Source of the DNA: Suillus spraguei
Lineage: Eukaryota > Basidiomycota > Agaricomycetes > Boletales > Suillaceae
Length of the DNA stretch: 64,000 nucleotides
Direction of reading: 5' to 3'
Assembly (NCBI GenBank): GCA_016800925.1
Contig: JABCPU010000012.1
Coordinates: forward strand, 310,001-374,000
Of this stretch, positions 21,917 through 33,378 are shown in pieces. The first letter of the stretch is position 1; the number at the start of each line of letters is the position of its first letter. The notes under the pieces are model-generated. The model searched no databases and was not told the DNA's origin. It saw nothing but the letters and a program-made list of their open reading frames with translations. Position numbers and translations under genes: made by a program.

Positions 21917-23962
21917 ATGGATGATTCTCCCCCAACCCGTACATACTACACTTCACCTTCCCCCGTCGTTGTAAAACTCAATGCAATCTTCACAATAACT
22001 CCTTCAGATCTACCAGGTCCAGTTTACCATTTACTCGGCGATGGCTCACTCATATCACCCTTATTCTTCCACGACCTCTCCGCTACTTACCTCGCACTCG
22101 TCATCATGGCATCCCTCTTCACCGTATTCGCAAGGAATGTAGCACTATCAGCTGCTTTCTTATGCTCAGGTAGAGTTCGCAAGAAGAGTCTCCTCTACAC
22201 TCTATTCCTCAGTCAACTTCTCGCACCTGTCTCTATCTTGTCCTTGCTCGTCGCCCAATTTCACCCCAATTTCGATTGTAGACTGTGTGTCAATTCCTAC
22301 CTGTATCGTAACACCCAATTGATTGTATTATGTAATCAGCATCATGCGCATCGCAGTCGCTAGTGCAGGAATATCCTTCTCTTTGTTGGTACGCTCCACA
22401 GCTTCCATTCATTATCCCTTCATACTTAATCTCTCCATAGATATCCGGTATTCTAGGCGTAAAGGCTTATCGATGTCTAGACAACTCTCGCTTAGTTCTA
22501 GTCGTCTTGGTCACACTCAGGACTGCTGCAATCGTCATCCTTGTTCTTGATCTTGCATCACTTACCAGTTATCGCAGTCTCGCAGGTGCTTCTTATGATT
22601 TTTCCTTATCCCCACTCTCATCTGCTGACTCGAAAAAAAACCAGGTCGTTGCTATCGACAATCTAATCCCATCTCATATGCTTTCATAATACTTTTATTT
22701 GTCGAATCCCTATTTGTCTGTCTTTGCTGTGAGTCCAAACCTACTACATTACCCAAACGAGTCTCATCATTACAGTTCTTTACGCTGTTTGGAAATCACG
22801 TGGTTCTGCCGCCGTCCGAGGCAGAATTACCGTATCACTCTCTCTTGACAATGTCGCAGATCCCACCCCAAAAGAAAGCATCGAGAGCAACAAGACCACT
22901 CACAGTCGTCGCGGCTGGTGGGACTATGTTTCTACTGTAGATAATCCTCCTCCATTTTCCCAAAGATCACGTAGAACTCAGTCTCTCTCTCGTGACTCGA
23001 ACATTCCCATGGGTGGTCTTTCCAAGTCTCGTACCGGTGAAAGAATGCGTGACCCGGATAATATGCCCTCTAGACCGCCCATCCCCCCATTGCCTACGGA
23101 AACCCCTCTCAATCGCACATCCATAATCCGTGTGTCCACCACATTTCCAAATACTCGCAATGATGCCTTCCCTCATCGGTCCTCTTCTCCTGCAATCTCG
23201 TCCATAAGTCGCATAAGTCGATATATGCCTCGAGTAGCGTTGTTTGGAGAGGTGATGAGAGACGAAGTAAGCCTTTTTTAGTTACGTGTGTTCCAGCCTT
23301 ACGTGCTTATCTAGTTGTTCTACACCACCTTTATCACCGCTTCCACCGCCGCTTCGGTCATAATGACTATAGTCGGTGTTAGCAGCACGGGCCCAACCGA
23401 CCACATAGCTTGGATGGCCTTCGACTGTCAGTTAGCTCCCCATCCAGTGGTTTGAAAACTCACATTTCATCCAGGGGCCTTGATTTCTTGTCTCGTGATG
23501 CATTGTTTTGGTCGTGTCATCCGTCGCCACGAACACGAAGCTCTATTACAGCAGTCTAGCGCTTGGCATAGCAATGTAGGTACAGACCGCTGTACTGCGG
23601 AGCTTTTAGCAGGAGGGAGGGTAAGAGCTCCTAGGTCTTCATTTGGACGCTCATTCCAAGTGCGCACCCGGCGCTGCCCAACGAATCGTCGGTGTGATCC
23701 CGAAGCTCCACGCGATTCCTCTACAACCTTCCGTCCCCCGCGAGGAGATCCTCATTCCAATGCCCCCCAAATAGAACCCCGCACTAATAGCATCTTACCC
23801 ACCCATCCACCCACCCCCGAAGTCGATTGTTTTCTTGATGACGTTTCATCGTGTCATAGAAGCGATATGAAACTCACGGAGATGGGGTGTCAGTATGATG
23901 ATAGTTTACCTAGTTTATCACTACATCATCATCTAGACGATCAACCTTTCATTGCAAGCTAG
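21917..23962 (+). CDS. Seven-helix membrane protein with a long polar tail, family not recognised
   Basis: The start is ATG at 21917, with about seven exons. Hydrophobic segments follow in a regular series: YLALVIMASLFTVFARN, FLSQLLAPVSILSLLVAQF, IAVASAGISFSLLGILGVKA, LVLVVLVTLRTAAIVILVLD, YAFIILLFVESLFVCL, then after a roughly 115-residue loop FYTTFITASTAASVIMTIVG, and WALISCLVMHCFGRVIRR. The loop before helix 6 is Ser/Pro/Arg-rich and the C-terminal tail (about 135 residues, to the stop at 23960-23962) is polar with histidines. Seven helices with an external N-terminus fit a receptor-like topology, but no GPCR class motif was recognised. The DUF6533 signature is absent, unlike the other membrane proteins in the window. 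Confidence 0.72.
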
Positions 23963-24213
23963 TCATATTGTAACATAAACATCGCATCTCCAAACCACGT
24001 GCAACTGAGTTGAAGTCATCGGCAGTAGTGAGGCCATTATTGCTGACTTGAATTTTTGCTGGTCAGGAAGGGGAGACACGCCGTTATCCAGGCCTCAGGC
24101 CTTAGAACAAGGAACATCATCAAATGATGCGGCTCTGAATCACGTGAGAGAATATATGTTTCCAAGACGCGTCCCTAATATTCAGAACTCCCACGATTAG
24201 TCCAAGGTTCGCG

Positions 24214-25172
24214 ATGGACGACGACGAGCTCATCAGTGTGCTGCCTATCCACTATTCAAACAGTCTTAGTCCAAACCTGCACATCCACCAGTTTCCGCTT
24301 CTTTCTCGTCCATTACAAACACCGCCTGCTGCTGTAATCAGCGGAAAACGAATTCGCGCACGAATAAAGCCAGTCACGCGGAGATTAGAGATCCATGTAC
24401 CTGTGGATCCCCGCCCGGAGGTGTGGAATGGCGAACGAGGCAAAGAACTTGGTGCTGCTCGACAAGAGGATGATCGTGAAAAAAACCAGGACGTTGGAAA
24501 GATGAAACAGATGGAAGGAGAGGAGCCGCGGTTGACCGAAGTGCGCCTGCGGAGCGAACTGATCCCGCAGGAGGGCGCGTATATGTTGGGAGTGGTTCGC
24601 AATGGTCCGTGATGCATCCCCCGTCTATGGCGATGCCGTTCGGTCTTATCTACTGCACGAAGGTCAATTGCATCTGCAGCCCATCAGCGAAACCCATCAA
24701 TTTCGACCGACGCTGACGTACTTGGATATCATGTCTCGAAAGAGTCGACGTTCGAAAGGTGATGCTGGTTCTGATGACGATTCGGATGATGGTCCTCCGC
24801 CTGATCCTGATGAGCCGCCGCCGCCTGTACAGACCGCATCAAAGAAAGAAAAAAAACCGCTTGAAGTGAAAGAGGTTCAAGTGTCTGCGCGAAAAGCTGC
24901 GGATGACAAGGGTAATTTGCAAGGAGGTCTATCTGCCGTGCGACGTGAAATGCTGCTTGCCATTCGAGCTGAGGATGACGAGGTTTGGAACGACCTAGAC
25001 TTTTGTGACGGAGAGGTACCCTTTTCTTCTTTCTTTTTTGGTGGGTGCTGATCACTTGGTGTAGACTGCTGAAGGACACGAAGTATTTGAAGCTGTGTTT
25101 TCACAAAATGAGGAGCATTTAGAATGCAAGTCTGATATAACTGCTTTTTTAAAGGGCATTAAAGGACTATAG
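24214..25172 (+). CDS. RPC37: RNA polymerase III subunit RPC5 (Rpc37 homologue)
   Basis: The start is ATG at 24214 (MDDDELISVLPIHYSNSLSP). The N-terminal half is the family's dimerisation module, with LHIHQFPLLSRPLQTPPAA, RIRARIKPVTRRLEIHVPVD and LTEVRLRSELIPQEGAYMLG. After a short intron come GQLHLQPISETHQFRPTLTY, an acidic/proline stretch, and a C-terminal helix pair; the stop is at 25170-25172. Rpc37 pairs with Rpc53 in the TFIIF-like part of RNA polymerase III and acts in termination and reinitiation. The start fits: no upstream in-frame ATG is needed and the first residues match the family's acidic start. Confidence 0.85.
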
Positions 25173-25316
25173 ATATTTATGGTGAACGCGTGGTCACGGT
25201 AGCTATCGAAGATGGTGTTGCTTCTGACTTCGATGCAACTTTATTCTGTGTCATTCAGCGCAAATATAATAGTACAAAAGCGACGACGACGGTTTACTTT
25301 CATACCCCTTCACCAT

Positions 25317-28254
25317 GTCCGATAGTGAGACTGAACCAGAGTCCGACGTTCCTTCATCACCTGAGAAAGCATGCCCATTGGACCCCGCCGATGTTTCCAC
25401 TACTAGTACGCTGAGCGACAGTGTCACTCGCTAGTGATCACGTCAAAAACCCATTCCTCCGAGTCAGATCCAATCAACGCTGTGAATTCAGCTGTGAAGA
25501 TATTAGAATCTTTGGATTTCAGTCTTATTCGCAAGGTAATTTCTCAAAATCAACGAATGCTAACATCGTACTCAAACGTGCACAGGACGAGTCTTTGCAT
25601 GGAACCATTCAGGAGTCATCGAGATCACTCCTAGAGTTCTTGCACGTCGTGCTTACGATGAGTTCAACCTCCGTTCATGATGTGCGCCGCATGATGGAAT
25701 CCCTCGCTCACTTACGTAGGTGAACTCATGTCTATCACTTGCGTTTGCTCATGAAGTATTTATTCTGCAGTGCGACCGTCCTTCCTAAATCTATTATTCC
25801 AGTACCGGCGTTATTTCACGCTCTAGCCGTCCAGGAGCTCAAAAAAGTGACAGTCATTCCCATCATTATATCCTGGGTGGACGCTGTCCTTGCGAAACTC
25901 GGTGATGTGGTTTCATGTGTTGCGAGCGCCATGCATGATCGCTGCTTCGACGACGAGCTTCCTGAAGCTTTGAGGAAACGAAGAGAGGAAGATAATCTAC
26001 GGGCTGCGGCTCAGCTCCCAGGTAGTCAACGATCTTGGTGGATGTCAGTCTTGTTGATTTTGCTTTAGACAGGTGGGATTCCGTCCCGTCGGTATTAACA
26101 TCCGCAAAGGCTTCACCTGCCGCAAAGCGTTTAGCGCTTCGCCTGTTGGTCTCGCGATATATATTGCAACCCCAGTTGGTTCTTCATCCGAGGGTCGCCG
26201 ACGCACCACTGGACGATATGTGAGTGTTCATCTGGCTCTTCTAACATCGTCAGGTCTGATCAGTATCGACAGTATGGTATCACTGCTCCCCTATCTCACA
26301 GATTATATGCAGCACACTGTGGTGCAACTCTCAGAGTGCTCTCCCCTACACGCACGACACCAATCTGGGTTTCAAGAGCGCATAAATTGTGCGATGCTGC
26401 TCTCACTGTTTGCTGTTCGTATTTCTCGTTCGTCAGCCCGAAACGATGTCAATTATTGTATCACAGCTCGCGGACCTTGCGACGAGTGCAAAAGATACAG
26501 AAACAGACGTTCCGTTTCGACCTCACACCCTAGCGACAGTGATGAGACTGTTACATTTTGTGATGCTTGTCGACAACACGCTCACAGTGCAGACTATTAT
26601 ATCGCCTTGCCAGACCTCGATGCCCCGCGGATTATTCTCATTTTATGGAGGCATTTCGTACCTTGGACCTGGCGACTACTCGCGGAATGTAACGGATCTG
26701 ATTCAGAGACCATCATATTTCTGGTCAGGCTCCATTTTCTTCTCCAAAGGACCTCTATTAATGAGAGTAGACGACGACTTGGCTTCACTGCGCTTCTGAC
26801 TCGGATCCTCGGATTATTACATCTACGCCGGCAACTTTTACTGGTGACAAACACGGTAAATATATGATCTGTGCATATCTTGTGAGTGGTATGCAAGCCG
26901 GTTGTCTAATATTCTGACCGTTTTTGGATGCAGGCCTATTTTTCTCGGCTTTTAGTGTATCTTTCTTCAGCTCCGCGCCCTCAAAATCTCACCACAGCTC
27001 AAATGGACGTTCTACTAAAGACCTGTCAGTACTTTGTTTATTGGAGCGACTCAGATTTGTTAGGTATTCGCAAGTCTAGCGATTGCTGCAGATACCTCAC
27101 TCTTCTCTTCGTTTGTCTTTCGCGCATTGAAAACGGACACGATGGCGAGTCGAACTCTTCCTGCGTTAAAGTCAATGCTCAGCCTTGTGATTGACGTCAG
27201 CTAGCGACTACGTCACACACGCCATGGCTAGGATGCAGCCCAGAAGCTTGAGGGACGGTTGGAAACAGGCGATACAGGAATCATCGACGTTTTATGATGA
27301 GCTAGAGAAAAGTATGTTTATATTTTGTGGATTGTCAAATAAAATAAATATGTTTACAACAGGTATAACCAATACTCGGATGCAAGCATTTCACCAACTA
27401 GAATACTTCTGGCTCACTTACGTTTCCATAGGCAGCTACTCGAGGACAAACCTGACAAGAATCATATTCGTAGAGCGAAACAATTTCTCGACTTTCTGAC
27501 GATCGAATGTTTTTCAAATGTCCAGATCTCGAACCAGAAATTGATAATCGAGTTCCTTGAGGCTACGATAGAATATTTGCGTCGTGAGTCCGGAGAAAAG
27601 CAACTGCCCAACTTGTCCACGAGTTTCCTCTCGTGTTTAACGGCATTCCAGCGTGGACAACCGGGAATTAAGATTTGTGATGCTCCTTTGTTGTTGGATA
27701 CTGAAAGTATCTGGCGGGTCGCCATGGACAATACCACTCCTGAATTAGCTCTAGCTTGTGAGCGTTGAATTATGATTGCATCGAATAAGTTCTCACATCT
27801 GCTCCGTAGCTGCATTTGCTTTGCATATCATGTTATCTCGCCGGCTGCCCGGGTCGCTTACTCAAGTAGAGGCCTGGGACTACCTACGAAACGTTCTCCT
27901 GATGATTGGGTCGCAAGATTATTTGGGAGACGAAAGTCCCCTTGCGCTTATTGTCAATCCGACAATATGTGATGCTCTCTCGCTGCTGCTAAGGCATGCC
28001 GACGAACATGCTGGTGCGCACGTATCTCAATATCCTGCCCTGAAATCTCATCGATAATTGTGACCCTCAGCGGCAGTGATGCGGTCTTCCCCGTGGACAT
28101 CGCATCTCCAATCGGTGCTGCAGCGAATCCAAAGTTCAGACGATTGTCCCAACTTGGACAACTACTCATCGTGGCTGAAGAAGAGAATTTCAAAGCCCGC
28201 GACAGATTTGACGAACCAGGTAGGGTCTTGCACCTGACGTGGAAGCAAAGCTAA
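25317..28254 (+). CDS. Large multi-exon helical protein, not recognised
   Basis: A run of protein-like exons spans about 2.9 kb on the plus strand. ATG 25317 gives the acidic start MSDSETEPESDVPSSPEKA. Downstream exons encode amphipathic helices: IIPVPALFHALAVQELKKV, ISWVDAVLAKLGDVVSCVAS, AAKRLALRLLVSRYILQPQL, IIFLVRLHFLLQR, YFSRLLVYLSSAPRPQNLTT, QFLDFLTIECFSNVQISNQK, VEAWDYLRNVLLMIGSQDYL, ending GRVLHLTWKQS at 28254. This resembles an alpha-solenoid, but I cannot name a family. Several introns are only about 35-40 nt. Two joins are unresolved: 25400-25435 (a 29-nt intron or a frameshift) and 26550-26720, where all three frames are open. The outer boundaries are reasonable; the exact model is not. 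Confidence 0.55.
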
Positions 28255-28882
28255 GCAATGAAGATAGATTACGCAAACGATGGTCTCAGGGGAGCACCGT
28301 CAAGTGAGATTTTGACTTTCCCTTCCAAGCTATGTCATGTAACATAGGTTCAGGCTACACCGGCAATTGATATAATACCATGTCGCATCGACGGTCTATT
28401 TCAACTTATCTGTGTACTTCGTGGTCAGTTATTCAGGCTTTATCAGGTGATGGTTGCTAACACCGCAGCATTAGCGAGTTAGAGCTAGGCCAGAGTTCTA
28501 AGCCTGGATCCTGCCGTAGGAATCCTCGCTCGATAGGCATCATTTGGTGTAGCCTCGACTCTCGAGGCGTCTGGAGCGCACTTGCAGACATAAACCGAGA
28601 ATATGGCTTTAATGACGACACGTGTCATCTTTGTTGCAACGTTGGACAGGGGTTCCCTAGCCAGACTCGACAGGTGTCACCTGTGATCACCTGAAGGGCA
28701 CACATGACCGCTACGTTACCCTGACCTAGACTAGTCCGCTCCCATACATTGAATGCATATGGTAACGGATCCATATGCGCCCTGTGACACTTTGCGCGAA
28801 TAAGAAGGTGCATACGTCGTAAAGGTAAGTGCGCAACACGAGATACCTTTAAAGTGTCTGGAGTATTTGAAATTACGGGAGG
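28255..28882. other. Intergenic, nothing recognised
   Basis: About 630 bp follows the helical protein gene. A few short frames are present on both strands, none with family resemblance or splice support. Confidence 0.45.
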
Positions 28883-29266
28883 TCACTCGGAAGCGAACAA
28901 ACGACTGGAAGACTCATCTAAGTATACGATTTCTTCAACTCCATTGGTCGAAATTAATAGGATGTATGTCTGAACCGAGGGAGAACTTATTCTTCCATTC
29001 ATGATGATAACGGGTATCCAAGTCACCTGCCAATGCACAATGGAGCTATAACGCCACCTCGCATTTGACTGTACAAAAGACTTACTATTTAGAATGAGAA
29101 GGGTGGTATTCGTAGGTAAGACGGCGATGTTTTGATAGTGTTCAAATTCAATATTGGTTCCTGACTGAGATACCTTATATAAGCCGATGTGATATGTCAT
29201 TTGATTGGGAGGGACACGGAACGTCAAGGAGTCTCTTCCCATTTTACCACCACTGTAACCTTCCAT
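28883..29266 (-). CDS. Small hypothetical protein (127 codons or two exons)
   Basis: ATG at 29264-29266 opens a frame to 28883. The first 70 residues look like a beta-rich domain (MTYHIGLYKVSQSGTNIEFE, VLPTNTTLLILNSKSF, NARWRYSSIVHWQ). At HWQ there is a good donor (GTGACTTGG), so the frame beyond it could be intron read-through. It would be divergent from the Ser-rich gene, only 72 bp away. I recognise no family; it may be a fragment. Confidence 0.3.
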   Translation of the reverse strand: MEGYSGGKMGRDSLTFRVPPNQMTYHIGLYKVSQSGTNIEFEHYQNIAVLPTNTTLLILNSKSFVQSNARWRYSSIVHWQVTWIPVIIMNGRISSPSVQTYILLISTNGVEEIVYLDESSSRLFASE

Positions 29267-29338
29267 TGTTTATTCGAATCTCATCACCCCCAGCATCGAC
29301 GAAGAGCTCCCGTCCAATCTTTCATACCTTCAGGGTTC

Positions 29339-30639
29339 ATGTCGTCACCGCCAACATTTAATTATCACCGACGATCTCTCTCAGCTTCTTCACCCTCGCC
29401 CTCGCCCATTCCAAAAACTCTATGGCGTCCAGCAAGCAAACGAGCTCGTTCATCATGCAATAGCCCCGCCCTTCCTGACTCTGCGTCCTCCCAAACACGC
29501 AATTTTGACTTTTGGCGGACAGGCAAGAGACTACGCAGAGATACATCCGTTCGTACCGATGACATCGCTAGCGTCTATCCTAGAGTCACTAATTGTCTTG
29601 TATGCTTTCAGTCCCCTTCCATAACATATACCCCTGGGTCGTCCACTCCGGCGTCGACGGATAGCCACGGTTCCGGACTCAGTTCTTCTGCCCCTGACAC
29701 TCCACTGTTCGCTGCTACTCCAGAAGATTTTCTCCTGTTCCCTAGCCATTCCAGCCACAGAGAAGCTGCATCTGAGAAGTCAAGAAGGAGCTCCATGAAC
29801 TTTGTCGGCATCCGGGACTCGCATTCTGATATTTCCGAGGCCGACGCTACTCGCCTCAGGTCGGATGCATTCTGGGAACTTCGCAGGAGTATCACTGTAA
29901 GCGGGGAAAGCCTTGTAAAACGGATGCGTGATTTTGAGCATTCCCGTTCAAAATCGGGTATATATAAGCGCGCTAGAACCATTGTTAGACAAAGCGCCAA
30001 GAAGCGGCATTCCCCTAGCGTCCCCGTAACCAGATCTTTCAGAAGGTCTAACAGCTCTGAGAGCGACGAGGACGACGTCCAAATATACTCCGGAGAACTT
30101 TCTGGTCTGCCCGTCTCGCGTCAAAAGCGAGCATCAAGCCTTGGGTCCATGGACTTGGACAATGATGAGATACAGTCCAGTCCTTTCTCAGAATATGCGG
30201 ATCAAGCATCCACCTGCTCTTCATTCTCCAACGACGACGCAGATGATCCTTCCCACCTCTCCTTCACCACCACATTTCCCCCGACTCATTACATTCAACA
30301 TTATCATCTCCAGCATATAAATATTCTGCTTCTACTATGGCATTTAATCCACCTCTATCTGGCCCTTCATTCAGCTCTCCAGCTCACTCTTTTGAGACAC
30401 CACGTTCCAGTCCCACGTATCAAAACTCTATCTTTATACCGCCTCATCCCACCGCCACATCCTTTGCATCCAGCCAGGAAGATGTGTCTCTGACTTCCTC
30501 TGCCTCGCGGACTGAGAAGGCCATTGCGGCTCTTAGTCTGGCAATAGCCAATGGTGCTGCGGGTTTGAGCGACTACAACGCCCTCCGTGATGTCCCTTCT
30601 GTTATGATAGACTCTCAAGTGGGCGAGCTCTGGCACTAG
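29339..30639 (+). CDS. Ser/Pro-rich nuclear-type protein, not recognised; one apparent frameshift
   Basis: ATG 29339 begins MSSPPTFNYHRRSLSASSPS. The frame continues through Ser/Thr-rich low-complexity sequence with basic patches (KRARSS, RRDTSVRTD, KKRHSPSVPV) to about 30278. It is then lost, but an adjacent frame continues smoothly as a Pro/Ser-rich stretch (NPPLSGPSFSSPAHSFETP) and a short conserved-looking end (TEKAIAALSLAIANGAAGLS), with the stop at 30637-30639. No GT lies in 30240-30305 to serve as a donor there. One extra C in the CCCCC run at 30278-30282 would join the two parts perfectly. A 27- or 59-nt intron near 29555-29613 is possible. Function unknown. Confidence 0.55.
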
Positions 30640-31101
30640 GTGACGCATCAACCCCCACAACCACAATTATCAGGATACTATCTTTCAAAAGTCTTTGTTT
30701 ATGCCTCATTTCCGTATGACAGTATTCGCATGCACCACCGTCTGGACTAGATCCGAAATCTCTATTTCTTTTTTTAACAGCAATATTACAATGCACACAC
30801 TCTGATACCGCAATTACGGTTTTGCAGATTTCCTTGCCATTGAAGTAACCCAATTGTTCTGTAGAATGCTCCCTTTTTCTTTTGGATGATCAACGAAACT
30901 GTATTTTATCAATCATGTATCTGAACTATTATTTGGAGATAAATGGTATGCAGGTTCGACGCGACTTGGGGATGGCGCTAATGAAAATTTTGGAAGGTCT
31001 TCCAGAACGTTGTGGTATCAATCATCGAGTTCGTATAGATTACGACAAAGCAGCAGTAGAATCAGATCGAAAGCAAGTCGAGTGGTGAATGACTGAATAC
31101 C
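30640..31101. other. Convergent intergenic region
   Basis: About 460 bp lies between two 3' ends. A minus-strand frame at 30602-30853 contains two CxxC pairs (CVHC, CEYC) but has no splice link to a gene and may be chance. Nothing else was seen. Confidence 0.4.
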
Positions 31102-32780
31102 TCAAGCACAAGAACCTTCCGTTGTGGTACTCGGATAAGTGGTATCAATGGGTGTTGATTGGGTTTCACCATCCCGCTGCCCAGCTTCTTCTGGGCTTGC
31201 CGAAGCTGTACGCGGTGACGCATGCAATGAGGGGGGTTGCTGAGGTGTACCTAGTTCCTGTGTCTGTCCCCGTTCCCTCTGTAACCTATCAACCACTTCT
31301 TCCATCTGAATGCGCTTGCGCATTTCATCTAGATAAAGCTCTTCAGCACGTTTTCGAGCTTGGCATTCAATTTCCAGCTGACGGTTCATGGCTGGTTGAC
31401 AGAAACAGTCAGTTCGGGTCAAACGTAATGCAACTGGGGTAAGTACCGGCGAATAAGTGCTGCACAGCAGGTGGGACGTAAATAGATGGCATTGCGGGAG
31501 ACACTGGTACCCATGGCGAAAGCACCTCATGCAGGTCTAGCATGTGAAAACCCAAAACGACATCCTCAATATCGGCTTGAGATGAAACAACGAGCTGCAT
31601 TTCGACAGCAGAAGAAGCTCCGGCCAAAGAATCTTCGGGTTCAACAGGGCGCCAGGGCTCGCCAAAATCATGTTCTCGGGGAGGATATCAAGTTTTGACA
31701 GTATAGGACTACTTTGGGGATGCAATGCCATGGTTTTACTGTCGGTAGCAAGTAGTTGGAGGGGCGGGTCTACAACTTCTGGAGAACCAATGACAGGGAT
31801 ATGCGAAGCCTGGACTATTGTTTCCCCTGTCTCCACATTAGCATGTTGTGATGGAGCCATATACTCAATCATTGGGTGAATATTCTCCGGGGACGAGCTC
31901 GGATACCTTAAGTCATAATCGGGTAAACTGTTATGTGGAACTAATCCCTTAGCCTGCAGGAGCGGGTGGGTAGCGGTTCATTTGTAACAGGTATATCCGA
32001 GTCTGGGAGTGGCTCATCCAATTGGTTAGGCGGGGAGCCGGAAGGCCGAGAATCAGTATGTTCCATATGGTCACTAGCTGGAGCGGGATGTGATGTGTTG
32101 GGTTCAGCCACTTCACCCGACGGTATCTCCGCGGCGTTGTGGGGTTCCCGGCTCCTACGGTTGCTCGATAGTTGCGGTGTTGTATCCTCACCTGCACTCG
32201 TTACTGATAACAGTGTTCCTTGAGACATGCGTAGATTTGCCCACTCTTCCATGAGCGCAGTCTTTGCAGCATCATCTGCCAGATTGATGTTACGCGGAAG
32301 GCCCTTCTTCTTGAGAGTTGATGTTGAACGCGTCGAGCTCCCTGCACCACTGTACTCTTTTTGTAATGACTCTGCGGAGTGCAAGGAATCCTTGGAAGCT
32401 AGGTACGGATAGATGTTTCGACTTTTTGTGAGAATAAAGGGATGAACCTTTTCTGCCAATCGTGCTGACATTCGAGGTGTTGAGCCACGCCGAGTTGCAG
32501 GCTTGTGCTTCAATTTTTTCTGAGGTGGGCTCGAACTCAGGCTAGTGGCCAGGCCGTCTGGGATACGTGGTTGGCTGGAGGTCGCCACTGTACTATTGTT
32601 TTTGAATGCCGACGAGACGTTGCATGCTTTGAGACGTTAAGGTTATTTCTCAGCAAGGAAATGTTCATCGAACTCACGTGCACAAACGATATCACGAAAT
32701 GGGTCTATTGTATGATCGGCGCCATCGAGACCATCATGATTGGATTCTTCGAGTACGGAGCGTCCTAAAAGTTCGTCCAT
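31102..32780 (-). CDS. Disordered nuclear-type protein with a coiled coil, not recognised
   Basis: Exon 1 starts at ATG 32778-32780 (MDELLGRSVLEESNHDGLDG). A phase-1 intron (GTGAGT...TACAG) joins the basic/Ser-rich exon 2 (PPQKKLKHKPATRRGSTP, MSARLAEKVHPFILTKSRN). Next, a 35-nt intron (GTTACA...CTGCAG) and a 39-nt intron near 31690 are inferred because they restore frame. The following exon has VVSSQADIEDVVLGFHMLDL and YVPPAVQHLFAG. The last exon is a clear coiled coil (LEIECQARKRAEELYLDEMR, MEEVVDRLQRERGQTQE) and a Thr/Ser/Pro tail ending at 31102. Without homologues in hand I cannot assign a role; chromatin or transcription factor binding would fit the composition. Confidence 0.55.
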
Positions 32781-33378
32781 TCGTGCGACGAGATTTTTAT
32801 GGACAAGTACCACGTACTCCTCTTGTTAACCATAATTCAAAAGGCGAGTGACAAATGCGAGTCTGTTACAAAGTCACGGTGATAGCAGATAGCATGCTCC
32901 TGATCCTGTATCATGTAGTAGGGTTGTGAAGTGAATCATGGGTGCACCCATGATGAGCATAAGGGTCGTTGCGAGTGATTCTACTCACCGACGAACACGA
33001 AATGGACACAACAAACGAAACGGTTTACTAATAAGTCCAGGATGATCAACAAATCACTGGGTACGCAAGTTTCACCAACTTATACGATCGTGCGAAACCA
33101 CTGTAGTTGGTGGACTTCTGGCATGCATGCATGAACAACCAGAGAGGCGCTTACTAATTAAGCGAGCACTTCAAGTGGTCGTACAACGTCAAGTTTATGC
33201 ACAACTAAACGTAACCAAGGGTGATACTAGCTGATGCCTTACAAACGATGTGGAGTAGAAATCTCTGTTCAATGTTCAGTACTAGTAGCTTGGAGTCGCG
33301 GGTAAAACAATTCTAACGATACACTAATGGATACATGGGTACCTGAACATAAATATAGGACTATATGTATGACGCATG
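32781..33378. other. Intergenic, nothing recognised
   Basis: About 600 bp lies between the promoter of the coiled-coil protein gene and the 3' end of the J-domain gene. No supported coding, repeat or RNA feature. Confidence 0.5.

Noticed and set aside
26073..26867. 264-codon frame with CxxC pairs (PCDEC, FCDAC) as a zinc protein
   Set aside because: The cysteine-containing middle part overlaps a better coding frame; only its last third seems to be used as an exon.
29189..29338. Upstream extension of the Ser-rich gene (frame opens before ATG 29339)
   Set aside because: The extension has a different composition and no better ATG; MSSPPTFNYHRRS is the natural start.
29555..29613. Obligatory intron in the Ser-rich gene
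   Set aside because: The frame is open through the segment and the 27-nt version keeps frame, so splicing cannot be decided from sequence.
30602..30853. Small minus-strand protein with two CxxC pairs
   Set aside because: No supported start, no splice partner, and it lies in a convergent 3' region.
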